A DNA stretch of 8,305 nucleotides, from NCBI GenBank assembly GCA_021156245.1, contig JAJNBO010000083.1, forward strand, positions 1 to 8,305. The letters are read 5' to 3'. Every line of letters starts with the position of its first letter. Within the stretch, counting starts at the first letter, position 1. A model generated the notes under the pieces. It was not told where the DNA came from. It made no database searches and saw nothing but the letters and a program-made list of their open reading frames with translations. A program made the position numbers and the translations under genes. Below are positions 1-6,581 of this stretch, piece after piece. Source of the stretch: Ramlibacter sp. GTDB taxonomy: Bacteria; Pseudomonadota; Gammaproteobacteria; Burkholderiales; Burkholderiaceae_C.

Positions 1-163
1 CGTCCAGGGAAATCTTCTTCCTGGGGGCCGGGGCTTCGGCCAGGGGTTCCAGCGGCTGCGGCACCGTCTGGTCATAGAAGGTGTCGCCGGCGTGGTGCAT
101 CGGCTGGGACAGGGGTTCCGTATCAGGGAACGACTGCGGCTTGCTGTTCGACCAGAGCTTCAT
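1..163 (-). CDS. Unidentified protein, N-terminal 54 residues only (runs off left edge)
   Basis: The reading frame starts at ATG 163-161 and stays open to the window edge, so only the first 54 residues are visible. A purine-rich stretch (AAGGCGGG) lies about 6 nt upstream and can serve as a ribosome binding site. The visible part begins MKLWSNS and is polar and proline-rich (PQPLEPLAEAPAPRKK), with no signal peptide or membrane segment. MKLWSNS resembles the start of many YbhB/YbcL (PEBP, Raf-kinase-inhibitor-like) proteins, but the next residues do not follow that family, so I do not assign it. The segment looks like a disordered leader before a domain outside the window. It is in the same direction as the FecR-like gene upstream but separated by 130 bp that contains a possible promoter, so it is probably a separate transcript. 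Confidence 0.6.
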   Translation of the reverse strand, partial: MKLWSNSKPQSFPDTEPLSQPMHHAGDTFYDQTVPQPLEPLAEAPAPRKKISLD

Positions 164-193
164 GGTTTCCCGCCTTCGGGTTCTTGCGCTGCC

Positions 194-208
194 CCATTGT
201 AACAATGG
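194..208. repeat. Perfect 15-bp palindrome in intergenic region
   Basis: CCATTGT and ACAATGG flank a single central base, giving a perfect 7+1+7 dyad. It lies 30-odd bp before the start codon of the leftmost gene and covers that gene's proposed -10 hexamer. It could be an operator for a dimeric regulator. A hairpin with a one-base loop would be strained, and no T-run follows, so a terminator is unlikely. Confidence 0.5.
196..201 (-). promoter_or_regulatory. Possible -10 element for the leftmost gene
   Basis: On the minus strand the hexamer reads TACAAT, one mismatch from TATAAT. The start codon at 163 is 32 nt further on, leaving room for a leader carrying the AAGGCGGG ribosome binding site. 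At 17-18 bp spacing the -35 position reads ATTCCA or TATTCC, a poor match. The hexamer sits inside the palindrome at 194-208, so a protein bound there would block it. Confidence 0.35.
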
Positions 209-293
209 CTTACAGCCGTGGAATAGGTAGATTGCGTATCGGACGCAAACGCCCCGCCGGACGTCGGGAAGCCGCAACGTCCCGGAGGTTGGT

Positions 294-1043
294 TCAGCGC
301 ATCGCCGGGTGGGCCTGCGGCGGGCGCTCTTCCATGTAGCCGTTGCCGTCCTTGACGCCGGTGCGGCCGGCAATCTGCCAGGCCGTGCGCTGGCCGATCA
401 GCAGCGCCAGCTGCTCCACTTCTTCGTCGGTGTGGTTGATCGCCTTGGCCGGCGTGAGGTAACGGCCGTTCTTCGGCTCCGCTTCGCCCCAGAACGACTG
501 GTGGTAGTCGGAGCGTGACTCCGCGCGGTCGCCACGGGCGGCCATGTCGACCACCCCGTAGCAGTTGCAGAAGTAGCTGCGGTCGCGCTGTTCGGGGAAC
601 ACCTCGGTGTAGACGCCGGTGCCGCGGATGCCCGCGGTGAGCGTGGGCGTGACGATCTGGCGGGAGCTTCCGCGGCCGAACACGCTGACCACGGCGCCGG
701 TGAGCAGCCGCAGCACGCTGACCGTGTTGATGGTCTGCCCGCGCTCGACGATCATCCGGCTGTTCTGCCTCACCTGCATGGCCGCCGTGCCGACCACGAA
801 CACCAGGTGCGATCCCGGCCCGGTGTCGATGCGGTCGCCCGTCTGGATCGTCTGCCCCTGGCGCAGGGCCTGGCCGTTCAGCAGCACGTCGCCACGCAGT
901 TCCACCACGTTGCCCCGCTGCTGCGCCTGCGCCGCCGTGAAGCCGCCCATGGCGGTCCACCCGGCCGCGGCCTGCAGGAAGCTGCGGCGGCGGAACCAGA
1001 GGATTTCGTCCTCGGTGCGGCCTGCCAGGATGTGATCGCTCAT
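294..1043 (-). CDS. Tat-exported FecR-domain protein
   Basis: 249 residues. The N-terminus carries a twin-arginine signal: RRRSFLQ at residues 18-24, a short hydrophobic stretch, and a likely cleavage site AQA|QQ after residue 40. The mature part has a FecR-like (PF04773-type) beta-rich domain at about residues 47-150 (RGDVLLNG, GDRIDTGPGS, TPTLTAGIRGTG). Next come a C159-x-C161-Y-G motif and a polar C-terminus with several His and Asp/Glu residues (NHTDEEVEQ). Classical FecR is an anti-sigma sensor with a cytoplasmic N-domain and one membrane helix. This protein lacks that layout and no FecI-type sigma gene is adjacent, so a transmembrane signalling role is unlikely. It is predicted to be periplasmic, with unknown function. 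The start codon overlaps the stop of the membrane-protein gene upstream (ATGA), and a strong GAGGAGAGG site lies just before it, so the two are co-translated. Confidence 0.85.
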   Translation of the reverse strand: MSDHILAGRTEDEILWFRRRSFLQAAAGWTAMGGFTAAQAQQRGNVVELRGDVLLNGQALRQGQTIQTGDRIDTGPGSHLVFVVGTAAMQVRQNSRMIVERGQTINTVSVLRLLTGAVVSVFGRGSSRQIVTPTLTAGIRGTGVYTEVFPEQRDRSYFCNCYGVVDMAARGDRAESRSDYHQSFWGEAEPKNGRYLTPAKAINHTDEEVEQLALLIGQRTAWQIAGRTGVKDGNGYMEERPPQAHPAMR

Positions 1044-1819
1044 GGGGTGTCCTCTCCTCGTGGTGCGCCGGGTGGCGGGGCTGCTTCTTCGTCAGCCTGG
1101 AAGCTGTCGCGGAAGGTGAAGTACAGCGACGTGGAGAACATCGCCACCAGCAGCAGGACGGTGGGCATCATCACGCTGCGGGCCACGGCCACGCCGCCGA
1201 TCAGCATGCCCAGCGTGCTGAACACGAAGCCCACGCCCATGAAGACTGCCATCCAGGCGAACCCGTAGGTGAGCAGGGCGCCGAAGTTGCGGAACACCGC
1301 CACCGCGCTGAAGAACAGGCTCTTGGCCGGCGAGACCCCGTGCCAGTGCACCAGCGCCGGCGCATGCCAGAACAGCACGATCAGCGGCGAATGCAGCAGC
1401 AGCACGACCAGCATGCGCGCATCGATCTGCGGCGTGTCGGACGGCGCCGCGGCAGGTGCCCCGGCCAGCATGTTCCCCAGCAGCGACGCCACCAGCGATC
1501 CCGCGGTGTAGAGCAGGCCCAGCATCAGCATGGCCCGCGCCCGCTGCCTGCCGGCGCGGAAGGCGCTGATCAGGACGGTCGGCATGGGAAAGCGGCCGCT
1601 CGCCGCTTCGGAGGTGGCGGCCATCAGCCCGAGCGTGGCCGCCGGCACCAGCAGGGAGCCGAGGAAGGGCCCCACCAGCGGCACCTGCGACAGCACCAGC
1701 ACGGCCGCCATGTACATGAAGAACAGCCCGGTCAACGCCAGGGGCTGCTTGAGGAATGTCTGGATGCCGAGTTTGACCCACAGGATGCCAGTACGCGCGG
1801 GAACGATGTTCAGTTTCAC
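1040..1819 (-). CDS. BPSS1780 family membrane protein
   Basis: 259 residues, starting at GTG (1819-1817). The opening MKLNIVPARTGI and the following QPLALTGLFFMYMAA segment are what I recall as typical of the BPSS1780 family found in Burkholderiales; its function is unknown. About six hydrophobic segments are visible at roughly residues 27-47, 49-69, 96-118, 135-158, 180-213 (long, perhaps two passes) and 217-236. Between the second and third is a basic loop (FRAGRQRARA), and the C-terminal tail is short, proline-rich and acidic. It is therefore an inner-membrane protein. Its last codon overlaps the start of the Tat/FecR gene by 4 bp, which suggests the two act together at the envelope. The gene begins 43 bp after thrB. 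No Shine-Dalgarno sequence is evident before the GTG, but a -10-like hexamer sits about 10 nt upstream. Confidence 0.88.
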   Translation of the reverse strand: MKLNIVPARTGILWVKLGIQTFLKQPLALTGLFFMYMAAVLVLSQVPLVGPFLGSLLVPAATLGLMAATSEAASGRFPMPTVLISAFRAGRQRARAMLMLGLLYTAGSLVASLLGNMLAGAPAAAPSDTPQIDARMLVVLLLHSPLIVLFWHAPALVHWHGVSPAKSLFFSAVAVFRNFGALLTYGFAWMAVFMGVGFVFSTLGMLIGGVAVARSVMMPTVLLLVAMFSTSLYFTFRDSFQADEEAAPPPGAPRGEDTP

Positions 1820-1829
1820 GACGGAGCCA

Positions 1830-1835
1830 ATTTAA
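1830..1835 (-). promoter_or_regulatory. Possible -10 element for the BPSS1780-family gene
   Basis: The minus strand reads TTAAAT, ending 10 nt before the GTG at 1819, in the AT-richest spot of the 43-bp gap after thrB. Transcription would begin only a few nt before the start codon. No recognisable -35 element lies 17 bp upstream, in a run of G and C. Read-through from thrB is an alternative. Confidence 0.3.
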
Positions 1836-1862
1836 CGCAAGCCGCCGCGCCGCCGCCCGGCG

Positions 1863-2834
1863 TCACAAGCTGGAGACCGTGACGGGATGCGCGATGCGCT
1901 GGCGCAGCACCCGCTCGAAATGGGTCGGATCGTGCGGCTTCAGGAGGGAGGCTTCCCGCGGCAGGTGGAAGTCCCACAGCCGGGAGAGCCAGAAGCGGAA
2001 CGCGCCCGCGCGCAGCATCGCGGGCAGCATCTGCCGTTCGGCGGCGCCCAGGGGCCGCACGTCGGCGTAGGCCGCGACGAACGCCCGTGCGCGCTCGGGA
2101 TCGTGCGCGCCGGTGGGCAGGTCGATCGCCCAGTCGTTCAGGCAGACGGCCAGGTCGAACAGCCAGGTGTCGACCCCGGCGAAGTAGAAATCGAAGAAGC
2201 CGGTGAGCCGTCCGTCCTGGAACATGACGTTGTCGCGGAACAGGTCGGCGTGCACCGGGCCGCGCGGCAACGCCGCCCAGGCGGAGCCGGCCGCGACGTG
2301 GTTCTGGAAGGCCAGTTCGCTGCGCAGCAGGGCGGCCTGTTCCGGCGTGACGTGCGGCAGCACGACGGGAACGGTTTCGTTCCACCAGGGCAGGCCGCGC
2401 AGGTTGGGCTGGCGCCGCTGGTAGTCGCGTCCCGCCAGGTGCATGCGCGCGAGCATGGCGCCCACCTGGGCGCAATGCCCGGCGCTCGGCGCCAGTTCGT
2501 GCCTGCCTTCGAGCTTGTTCACCACGGCGGCCGGCTTGCCGCGCACCGTGTGCAGGATGTCGCCGTCCTTGTTGGCCGCCGGGTCGGGCACGGGGATGCC
2601 GTGCTGCGCCAGGTGCTTCATCAGGTGCAGGTAGAACGGCAGCTGCTCGAAGGTGAGGCGCTCGAACAGGGTCAGCACGAACTCGCGCGTGCCCAGCACG
2701 TCCTGCACGGTGACGAAGTAGTTGGTGTTCTCGATGCCGCTCTGGATGCCGCGCAGCTCGCGCAGCTCGCCCAGGTTCAGCGCGCGCAGCAGCGCACTCG
2801 CCTCGTCTTCCGAGACTTCGGTGAAGACGGCCAT
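1863..2834 (-). CDS. thrB: Homoserine kinase, type II (APH fold)
   Basis: 323 residues, a usual length for this family. The enzyme phosphorylates homoserine with ATP to O-phosphohomoserine, the committed step from aspartate semialdehyde metabolism to threonine, in the cytoplasm. It belongs to the aminoglycoside-phosphotransferase-like type II kinases, not the GHMP-kinase ThrB of E. coli. Visible motifs are the N-terminal GIENTNYFV (residues 33-41), the catalytic loop V-H195-A-D197-L-F-R-D-N202 (Brenner motif HxDxxxxN), and the metal-binding D215 in GFFDFYFAG, followed by [14 protein letters not shown]. The start codon follows the stop of the DUF2782-like gene by one base, so translation is probably coupled, and there is no strong ribosome binding site of its own. 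From memory, pseudomonads have the same trio of polA, a DUF2782 gene and thrB, which supports all three calls. Confidence 0.95.
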   Translation of the reverse strand: MAVFTEVSEDEASALLRALNLGELRELRGIQSGIENTNYFVTVQDVLGTREFVLTLFERLTFEQLPFYLHLMKHLAQHGIPVPDPAANKDGDILHTVRGKPAAVVNKLEGRHELAPSAGHCAQVGAMLARMHLAGRDYQRRQPNLRGLPWWNETVPVVLPHVTPEQAALLRSELAFQNHVAAGSAWAALPRGPVHADLFRDNVMFQDGRLTGFFDFYFAGVDTWLFDLAVCLNDWAIDLPTGAHDPERARAFVAAYADVRPLGAAERQMLPAMLRAGAFRFWLSRLWDFHLPREASLLKPHDPTHFERVLRQRIAHPVTVSSL

Positions 2835-2835
2835 G

Positions 2836-3150
2836 CTAGAAGTCGAACAGGTTCCACACGCGCTGCTTGCGCCCGGAGAAGCCTTCGCGGCTCTCCGAGG
2901 GGCGGCTGCGCGCCAGGTCGTCCGGCTGCATCTGGTAGGCCGGCGCGCCCGCCTTGGGTTGCACCGTCACGCTCTGCGTCTGGCCGCCGACGCGCACCTC
3001 GTCGATGCGGTTGGCGCTGTCCTCGGTCCGGATGTGCTCGACTTTCTGGTTCCGGCGCGGGTCGCCGGCCGGCTCGCGCTCGATCGGCGCCTGGGCGAAG
3101 GCGCCGGCGGAGGCCAGAAGGAGGGGGGCGAGGACGAGTCTCGGGTGCAT
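2836..3150 (-). CDS. Small secreted DUF2782-like protein
   Basis: 104 residues from ATG 3150-3148. A TTG eight codons upstream could extend the frame, but the ATG start places a clean signal peptide at the very N-terminus ([21 protein letters not shown], cleavage near residue 19), so I prefer it. The mature part is short and charged, and the segment from VEHIRTEDS through [18 protein letters not shown] to the C-terminal RVWNLFDF follows the pattern I know from DUF2782: a polar strand, a V-x-V-x-P-K-x-G stretch, then an aromatic end. Its function is unknown and it is predicted periplasmic. It lies between divergent polA and downstream thrB, the position DUF2782 genes hold in pseudomonads. No cysteines follow the signal peptide, so it is not a lipoprotein. 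Confidence 0.75.
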   Translation of the reverse strand: MHPRLVLAPLLLASAGAFAQAPIEREPAGDPRRNQKVEHIRTEDSANRIDEVRVGGQTQSVTVQPKAGAPAYQMQPDDLARSRPSESREGFSGRKQRVWNLFDF

Positions 3151-3156
3151 GCCGGC

Positions 3157-3162
3157 ATTGTA
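3157..3162 (-). promoter_or_regulatory. Possible -10 element for the DUF2782-thrB operon
   Basis: The minus strand reads TACAAT, with 6 nt between it and the ATG at 3150. A transcript started at the usual distance would begin at or next to that ATG, so it would be leaderless. The -35 position would fall inside the start of polA and shows no clear consensus. No Shine-Dalgarno sequence precedes the ATG. Confidence 0.4.
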
Positions 3163-3169
3163 GGCCGGG

Positions 3170-3175
3170 CACAAT
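3170..3175 (+). promoter_or_regulatory. Possible -10 element for polA
   Basis: CACAAT, with 7 nt between it and the ATG at 3183, so transcription would begin about at the start codon. The hexamer overlaps the alternative upstream ATG (3174-3176), which would then not be in the transcript; this favours 3183 as the polA start. No clear -35 hexamer is visible. It is the mirror partner of the minus-strand hexamer 7 bp away. Confidence 0.4.
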
Positions 3176-3182
3176 GCCCGCC

Positions 3183-5999
3183 ATGAGCGAGACGGACCAA
3201 GTCCCCCAACCCGAACCCAAGGTGCTGCTGCTGGTCGACGGTTCCAGCTACCTGTACCGCGCCTTCCATGCCATGCCGGACCTGCGGGCCGTCCCGGGAG
3301 ACCCCACGAGCCCCGCCACCGGCGCCATCCGCGGGATGATCAACATGATGCAGAAGCTGCGGCGCGACGTGCGCGCCGACTACGCCGCCTGCGTGTTCGA
3401 CGCCCCGGGCGGCACCTTCCGCGACGCGCTGTACCCCGACTACAAGGCCACGCGGTCGGCCATGCCGGACGACCTGCGCTCGCAGATCCCCGCCATCCAC
3501 GAGGTGGTGCGCCTGCTCGGGTGGAAGGTGCTGAACGTCCCGGGCGTGGAGGCCGACGACGTCATCGGCACGCTGGCCTGCATGGCGACGCAGCGCGGCA
3601 TGGTCACCATCATCTCCACCGGCGACAAGGACATGTCGCAGCTGGTCAACGAGCACGTGACCGTCATCGACACGATGAACGACCGCAAGCGCGACATGAT
3701 GGGGGTGGAGGTGGAGTTCGGCGTGCCGCCGCGGCTGATGGTGGACTACCAGACGCTGGTCGGTGACGCGGTGGACAACGTGCCGGGCGTCGACAAGGTC
3801 GGTCCCAAGACGGCGGTGAAGCTGCTCAAGGAATTCGGCTCGCTCGACAACCTGGTGGCCCGCGCCCACGAGGTCAAGGGCGCCGTCGGCGAGAACCTGC
3901 GCAAGGCGCTGGACTGGCTGCCGAAGGGACGCGAACTGCTGACGATCCGCACGGATTGCGACCTGAAGGACCACATCCCCGGCTTCCCGGAGCTGGAGGA
4001 CATCGTCATCGGCGGGCAGGACGTCGAGAAGCTCAAAGAGTTCTACGAACGCCACGGCTTCAAGGGACTCGTCAAGCAGCTGGAGGAGCATGCCGTGCCT
4101 CCGGAGCTGATCGAGGAGCACAAGAAGAAGGCGCGTCCCGCGCAGGCGCCCGGCCTGTTCGACGAGCCGGACCTGTCCGGCCTTTCGCAGGCCACCACGC
4201 TGCACTACGAGACGGTCTTCACCTGGGAGCAGTTCGGGACCTGGGTGCAGCGCATCGAGGCCGCGCCGCTGGTGGCGGTGGACACCGAGACCGATTCGCT
4301 CGACGAGATGCGGGCCACCATCGTGGGCCTGTCCTTCAGCCCGGAGCCAGGCCTTGCGTGCTACATCCCGATGACGCACGACTACCAGGGCGCCCCCGAC
4401 CAGTTGCCGCGGGACGAGGTGCTGGCGCGCCTGAAGTCCTGGCTGGAAGACCCGGACAGGAAGAAGCTGGGCCAGCACGTCAAGTACGACCGCCACGTCT
4501 TTGCCAACCACGGCATCGAGGTGCAGGGCTACCAGCACGACACCATGCTGGAAAGCTACGTGCTGGAAGTGCACAAGCCGCACGGCCTGGCCAGCCTGGC
4601 CGAACGCCACCTGGGCCGCACCGGCATCGATTACGAAACCATCGCCGGCAGCGGCGCCAAGCACATCGGCTTCAACCAGGTGCCGATCGACAAGGCCGCC
4701 GAGTACTCCTGCGAGGACTCCGACCAGACCCTCGACGTGCACCTGGCGCTGTGGCCCAAGCTGGAGCGCGACGCGAAGCTGCGTTTCATCTACGACCTGG
4801 AGATGGAGTCCAGCGAGGTGCTGTACCGCATCGAGCGCAATGGCGTGATGGTCGATGCGCAGCTGCTGCAGCAGCAGAGCCACGAGCTCGGCCAGCGCAT
4901 CATGCAGCTGGAACGCGAGGCGCACGAGCTGGCCGGGCAACCCTTCAACCTCGGCAGCCCGAAGCAGATCGGCGAAGTGTTCTTCACCAAGCTGGGACTG
5001 CCCGTCGTCAAGAAGACGGCGAGCGGTGCGCCGAGCACCGACGAGGAAGTGCTGGAGAAGCTGGCCGAGGACTATCCGTTGCCGGCCAAGATCCTGGAGC
5101 ACCGGGGCCTCTCCAAGCTCAAAGGCACGTACACCGACAAGCTGCCGCAGATGGTGCACCCCGTCACGGGCCGCGTGCACACGCACTACGCGCAAGCGGT
5201 CGCGGTGACGGGGCGGCTGTCCAGCAACGACCCGAACCTGCAGAACATCCCGGTGCGCACGACCGAAGGCCGGCGCATCCGCGAGGCCTTCATCGCGCCC
5301 TCCGGCTCGCGCATCGCGAGCGCCGACTACAGCCAGATCGAGCTGCGCATCATGGCGCACATCTCGGGGGACGAAGCGCTGCTGCGCGCCTTCCGCGAGA
5401 ACCTCGACGTGCACCGCGCCACCGCCGCCGAAGTGTTCGGCGTCGGCGTCGACGAGGTGTCGAGCGAACAGCGCCGCTATGCCAAGGTGATCAACTTCGG
5501 CCTGATCTACGGCATGAGCAGCTTCGGCCTGGCGCGCAACCTCGGCATCGAGACCTCCGCCGCGAAGACCTACATCGACCGCTACTTCCAGCGCTATCCC
5601 GGGGTGAAGGAGTACATGGACGAGACGCGCATGTCGGCCAAGAGCCGCGGCTACGTCGAGACGGTATTCGGCCGCCGCCTCTACCTGCCCGAGATCAATT
5701 CCCCCAACGGGCCGCGCCGCGGCAGCGCCGAGCGCCAGGCCATCAATGCGCCGATGCAGGGCACGGCCGCCGACCTGATCAAGCTGTCCATGGTGAAGGT
5801 GCAGCAGGTGCTGGACCGCGAACAGCGCCGCACCAAGATGATCATGCAGGTGCACGACGAACTGGTGTTCGAGGTGCCCGAAGACGAGGTCGAGTGGCTG
5901 AAGGGCGAGATCCCTCGCATCATGGCCGGCGTCGCCGAGCTGCGCGTGCCGCTGCTCGCCGAGATCGGCGTGGGCGCCAACTGGGAAGAGGCGCATTGA
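3183..5999 (+). CDS. polA: DNA polymerase I
   Basis: 938 residues (E. coli: 928). This cytoplasmic enzyme fills gaps, removes Okazaki primers and works in excision repair. Three domains are visible. The 5' nuclease (about 1-320) has D19, D73, E123/D125/D126, D148 and D150, plus helix-hairpin-helix VGPKTAVKLL. The proofreading domain (about 350-530) has D367-T-E369, D436 in KYDRH, and Y508/D512 in YSCED. The polymerase domain (about 550-938) has motif A with D715, motif B with R764, K768 and Y776 (NFGLIYG), and motif C with H891-D892-E893. Beyond the N-terminal region the E. coli catalytic residues recur at a constant offset of +10, so all three activities should be retained. The frame stays open far upstream across the opposite strand of thrB, but that is a GC-driven shadow. 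ATG 3174 is a possible start three codons earlier; I chose 3183 because the -10-like hexamer overlaps 3174. Confidence 0.98.
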   Translation: MSETDQVPQPEPKVLLLVDGSSYLYRAFHAMPDLRAVPGDPTSPATGAIRGMINMMQKLRRDVRADYAACVFDAPGGTFRDALYPDYKATRSAMPDDLRSQIPAIHEVVRLLGWKVLNVPGVEADDVIGTLACMATQRGMVTIISTGDKDMSQLVNEHVTVIDTMNDRKRDMMGVEVEFGVPPRLMVDYQTLVGDAVDNVPGVDKVGPKTAVKLLKEFGSLDNLVARAHEVKGAVGENLRKALDWLPKGRELLTIRTDCDLKDHIPGFPELEDIVIGGQDVEKLKEFYERHGFKGLVKQLEEHAVPPELIEEHKKKARPAQAPGLFDEPDLSGLSQATTLHYETVFTWEQFGTWVQRIEAAPLVAVDTETDSLDEMRATIVGLSFSPEPGLACYIPMTHDYQGAPDQLPRDEVLARLKSWLEDPDRKKLGQHVKYDRHVFANHGIEVQGYQHDTMLESYVLEVHKPHGLASLAERHLGRTGIDYETIAGSGAKHIGFNQVPIDKAAEYSCEDSDQTLDVHLALWPKLERDAKLRFIYDLEMESSEVLYRIERNGVMVDAQLLQQQSHELGQRIMQLEREAHELAGQPFNLGSPKQIGEVFFTKLGLPVVKKTASGAPSTDEEVLEKLAEDYPLPAKILEHRGLSKLKGTYTDKLPQMVHPVTGRVHTHYAQAVAVTGRLSSNDPNLQNIPVRTTEGRRIREAFIAPSGSRIASADYSQIELRIMAHISGDEALLRAFRENLDVHRATAAEVFGVGVDEVSSEQRRYAKVINFGLIYGMSSFGLARNLGIETSAAKTYIDRYFQRYPGVKEYMDETRMSAKSRGYVETVFGRRLYLPEINSPNGPRRGSAERQAINAPMQGTAADLIKLSMVKVQQVLDREQRRTKMIMQVHDELVFEVPEDEVEWLKGEIPRIMAGVAELRVPLLAEIGVGANWEEAH

Positions 6000-6028
6000 G
6001 CGCGGCGTAAGCGCAGTCCGACGGGCGT

Positions 6029-6043
6029 GGCGCACGCTGCGCC
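6029..6043 (+). other. Small GC hairpin between polA and the oxidoreductase operon
   Basis: GGCGCA and TGCGCC form a perfect 6-bp stem around a 3-base loop, 30 bp after the polA stop. No T-run follows, so it is at best a weak terminator. It lies just upstream of the proposed -10 hexamer of the next operon and could equally be an operator half or chance in GC-rich DNA. Confidence 0.3.
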
Positions 6044-6044
6044 C

Positions 6045-6050
6045 TAGACT
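6045..6050 (+). promoter_or_regulatory. Possible -10 element for the PaoABC-type operon
   Basis: TAGACT, with 6 nt between it and the ATG at 6057. No Shine-Dalgarno sequence is visible before that ATG, so a leaderless transcript is plausible. The -35 position (17 bp upstream, CGGGCG) shows no consensus, so an activator may be needed. The TAG also forms the in-frame stop that fixes the small subunit's N-terminus. Confidence 0.35.
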
Positions 6051-6056
6051 GCGTCG

Positions 6057-6581
6057 ATGGATTCCACGCCGCAGCTGCAGCAAGTGCAGCTCACCATCAA
6101 TGGCCGCGTGCAGCGGCTCAGCGTCGACACCCGCACCAGCCTGCTCGATGCCCTGCGCGAGAACCTCGGCCTCACCGGCAGCAAGAAGGGCTGCGACCAC
6201 GGGCAGTGCGGCGCCTGCACCGTGCTGCTCGACGGACGCCGCATCAACGCATGCCTGTCGCTGGCCGTCATGCACGACGGCCAGGAGGTCACCACCATCG
6301 AGGGGCTCGGCCAGCCCGGCAACCTGCATCCGCTGCAACGGGCGTTCCTGTCGCACGACGGCTTCCAGTGCGGCTACTGCACGCCGGGACAGATCTGTTC
6401 CGCGGTCGCCATGGTGGAAGAAGTGCGCCAGGGGATGCCCAGCCACGTCACGCAAGACCTGCAGCAAGCGCCCGCCTTCAGCGACGAGGAGATCCGCGAG
6501 CGAATGAGCGGCAACCTCTGCCGCTGCAGCGCCTATCCGAACATCGTGGCGGCCATCCGCGATGCCGGGGACATGCGATGA
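6057..6581 (+). CDS. Molybdenum hydroxylase 2Fe-2S subunit (PaoA/YagT-like, no Tat signal)
   Basis: 174 residues. This is the electron-transfer subunit of a xanthine-oxidase-family enzyme, passing electrons from the molybdenum centre through two 2Fe-2S clusters to FAD. The N-terminal ferredoxin-like domain (about 8-85) has C46-x4-C51-G-x-C54 and C66. The all-helical second domain (about 90-170) has C105-G-Y-C108-T-P-G and C155-R-C157. All eight cluster ligands are present. The closest known type is E. coli PaoA, judged mainly from the matching downstream subunits. E. coli PaoA begins with a Tat signal; here the ferredoxin domain begins almost at residue 1, and an in-frame TAG at 6045-6047 with no start codon between excludes a longer N-terminus. 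The enzyme should therefore be cytoplasmic. The stop overlaps the next gene's start by 4 bp (ATGA). The substrate is unknown; aldehydes are likely by family. Confidence 0.93.
   Translation: MDSTPQLQQVQLTINGRVQRLSVDTRTSLLDALRENLGLTGSKKGCDHGQCGACTVLLDGRRINACLSLAVMHDGQEVTTIEGLGQPGNLHPLQRAFLSHDGFQCGYCTPGQICSAVAMVEEVRQGMPSHVTQDLQQAPAFSDEEIRERMSGNLCRCSAYPNIVAAIRDAGDMR

Larger units (their letters stand above)
3154..3178. repeat. Inverted repeat spanning the divergent polA / DUF2782 promoter region
   Basis: GGCATTGT (3154-3161) and ACAATGCC (3171-3178) are perfect 8-bp inverted arms separated by 9 bp. Each arm contains most of one of two outward-facing -10-like hexamers. The dyad covers nearly all of the 32 bp between the two start codons. 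It may be an operator, or may simply reflect two similar -10 sequences facing opposite ways. Confidence 0.5.

Noticed and set aside
2752..2772. Short tandem repeat (GCGCAGCTC twice)
   Set aside because: It encodes a Leu/Arg/Glu-rich helix of homoserine kinase (GELRELRG) and needs no other explanation.
3148..3174. TTG start extending the DUF2782-like protein by eight residues
   Set aside because: It would bury the signal peptide behind MCPAYNAG and overlap the proposed -10 hexamer; ATG 3150 gives a normal signal peptide.
1887..3182. Upstream extension of the polA reading frame by more than 400 codons
   Set aside because: It runs antisense to thrB and the DUF2782-like gene, is Arg/Gly/Ala-rich with no domain, and reflects GC-rich third positions. 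Pol I proper begins at 3183 with the normal N-terminus.
3956..6010. Long +1-shifted open frame inside polA
   Set aside because: Arg/Ala/Gly/Pro-rich shadow frame with no motifs, fully inside an intact gene.
6001..6044. Rho-independent terminator after polA
   Set aside because: Short GC stems exist but none is followed by a T-run, so only a weak hairpin is recorded.
2967..6467. 1166-codon open frame on the minus strand opposite polA
   Set aside because: It is a mirror of polA codon bias (His/Leu/Val/Asp/Arg-rich, low complexity) with no recognisable domain; polA on the other strand is beyond doubt.
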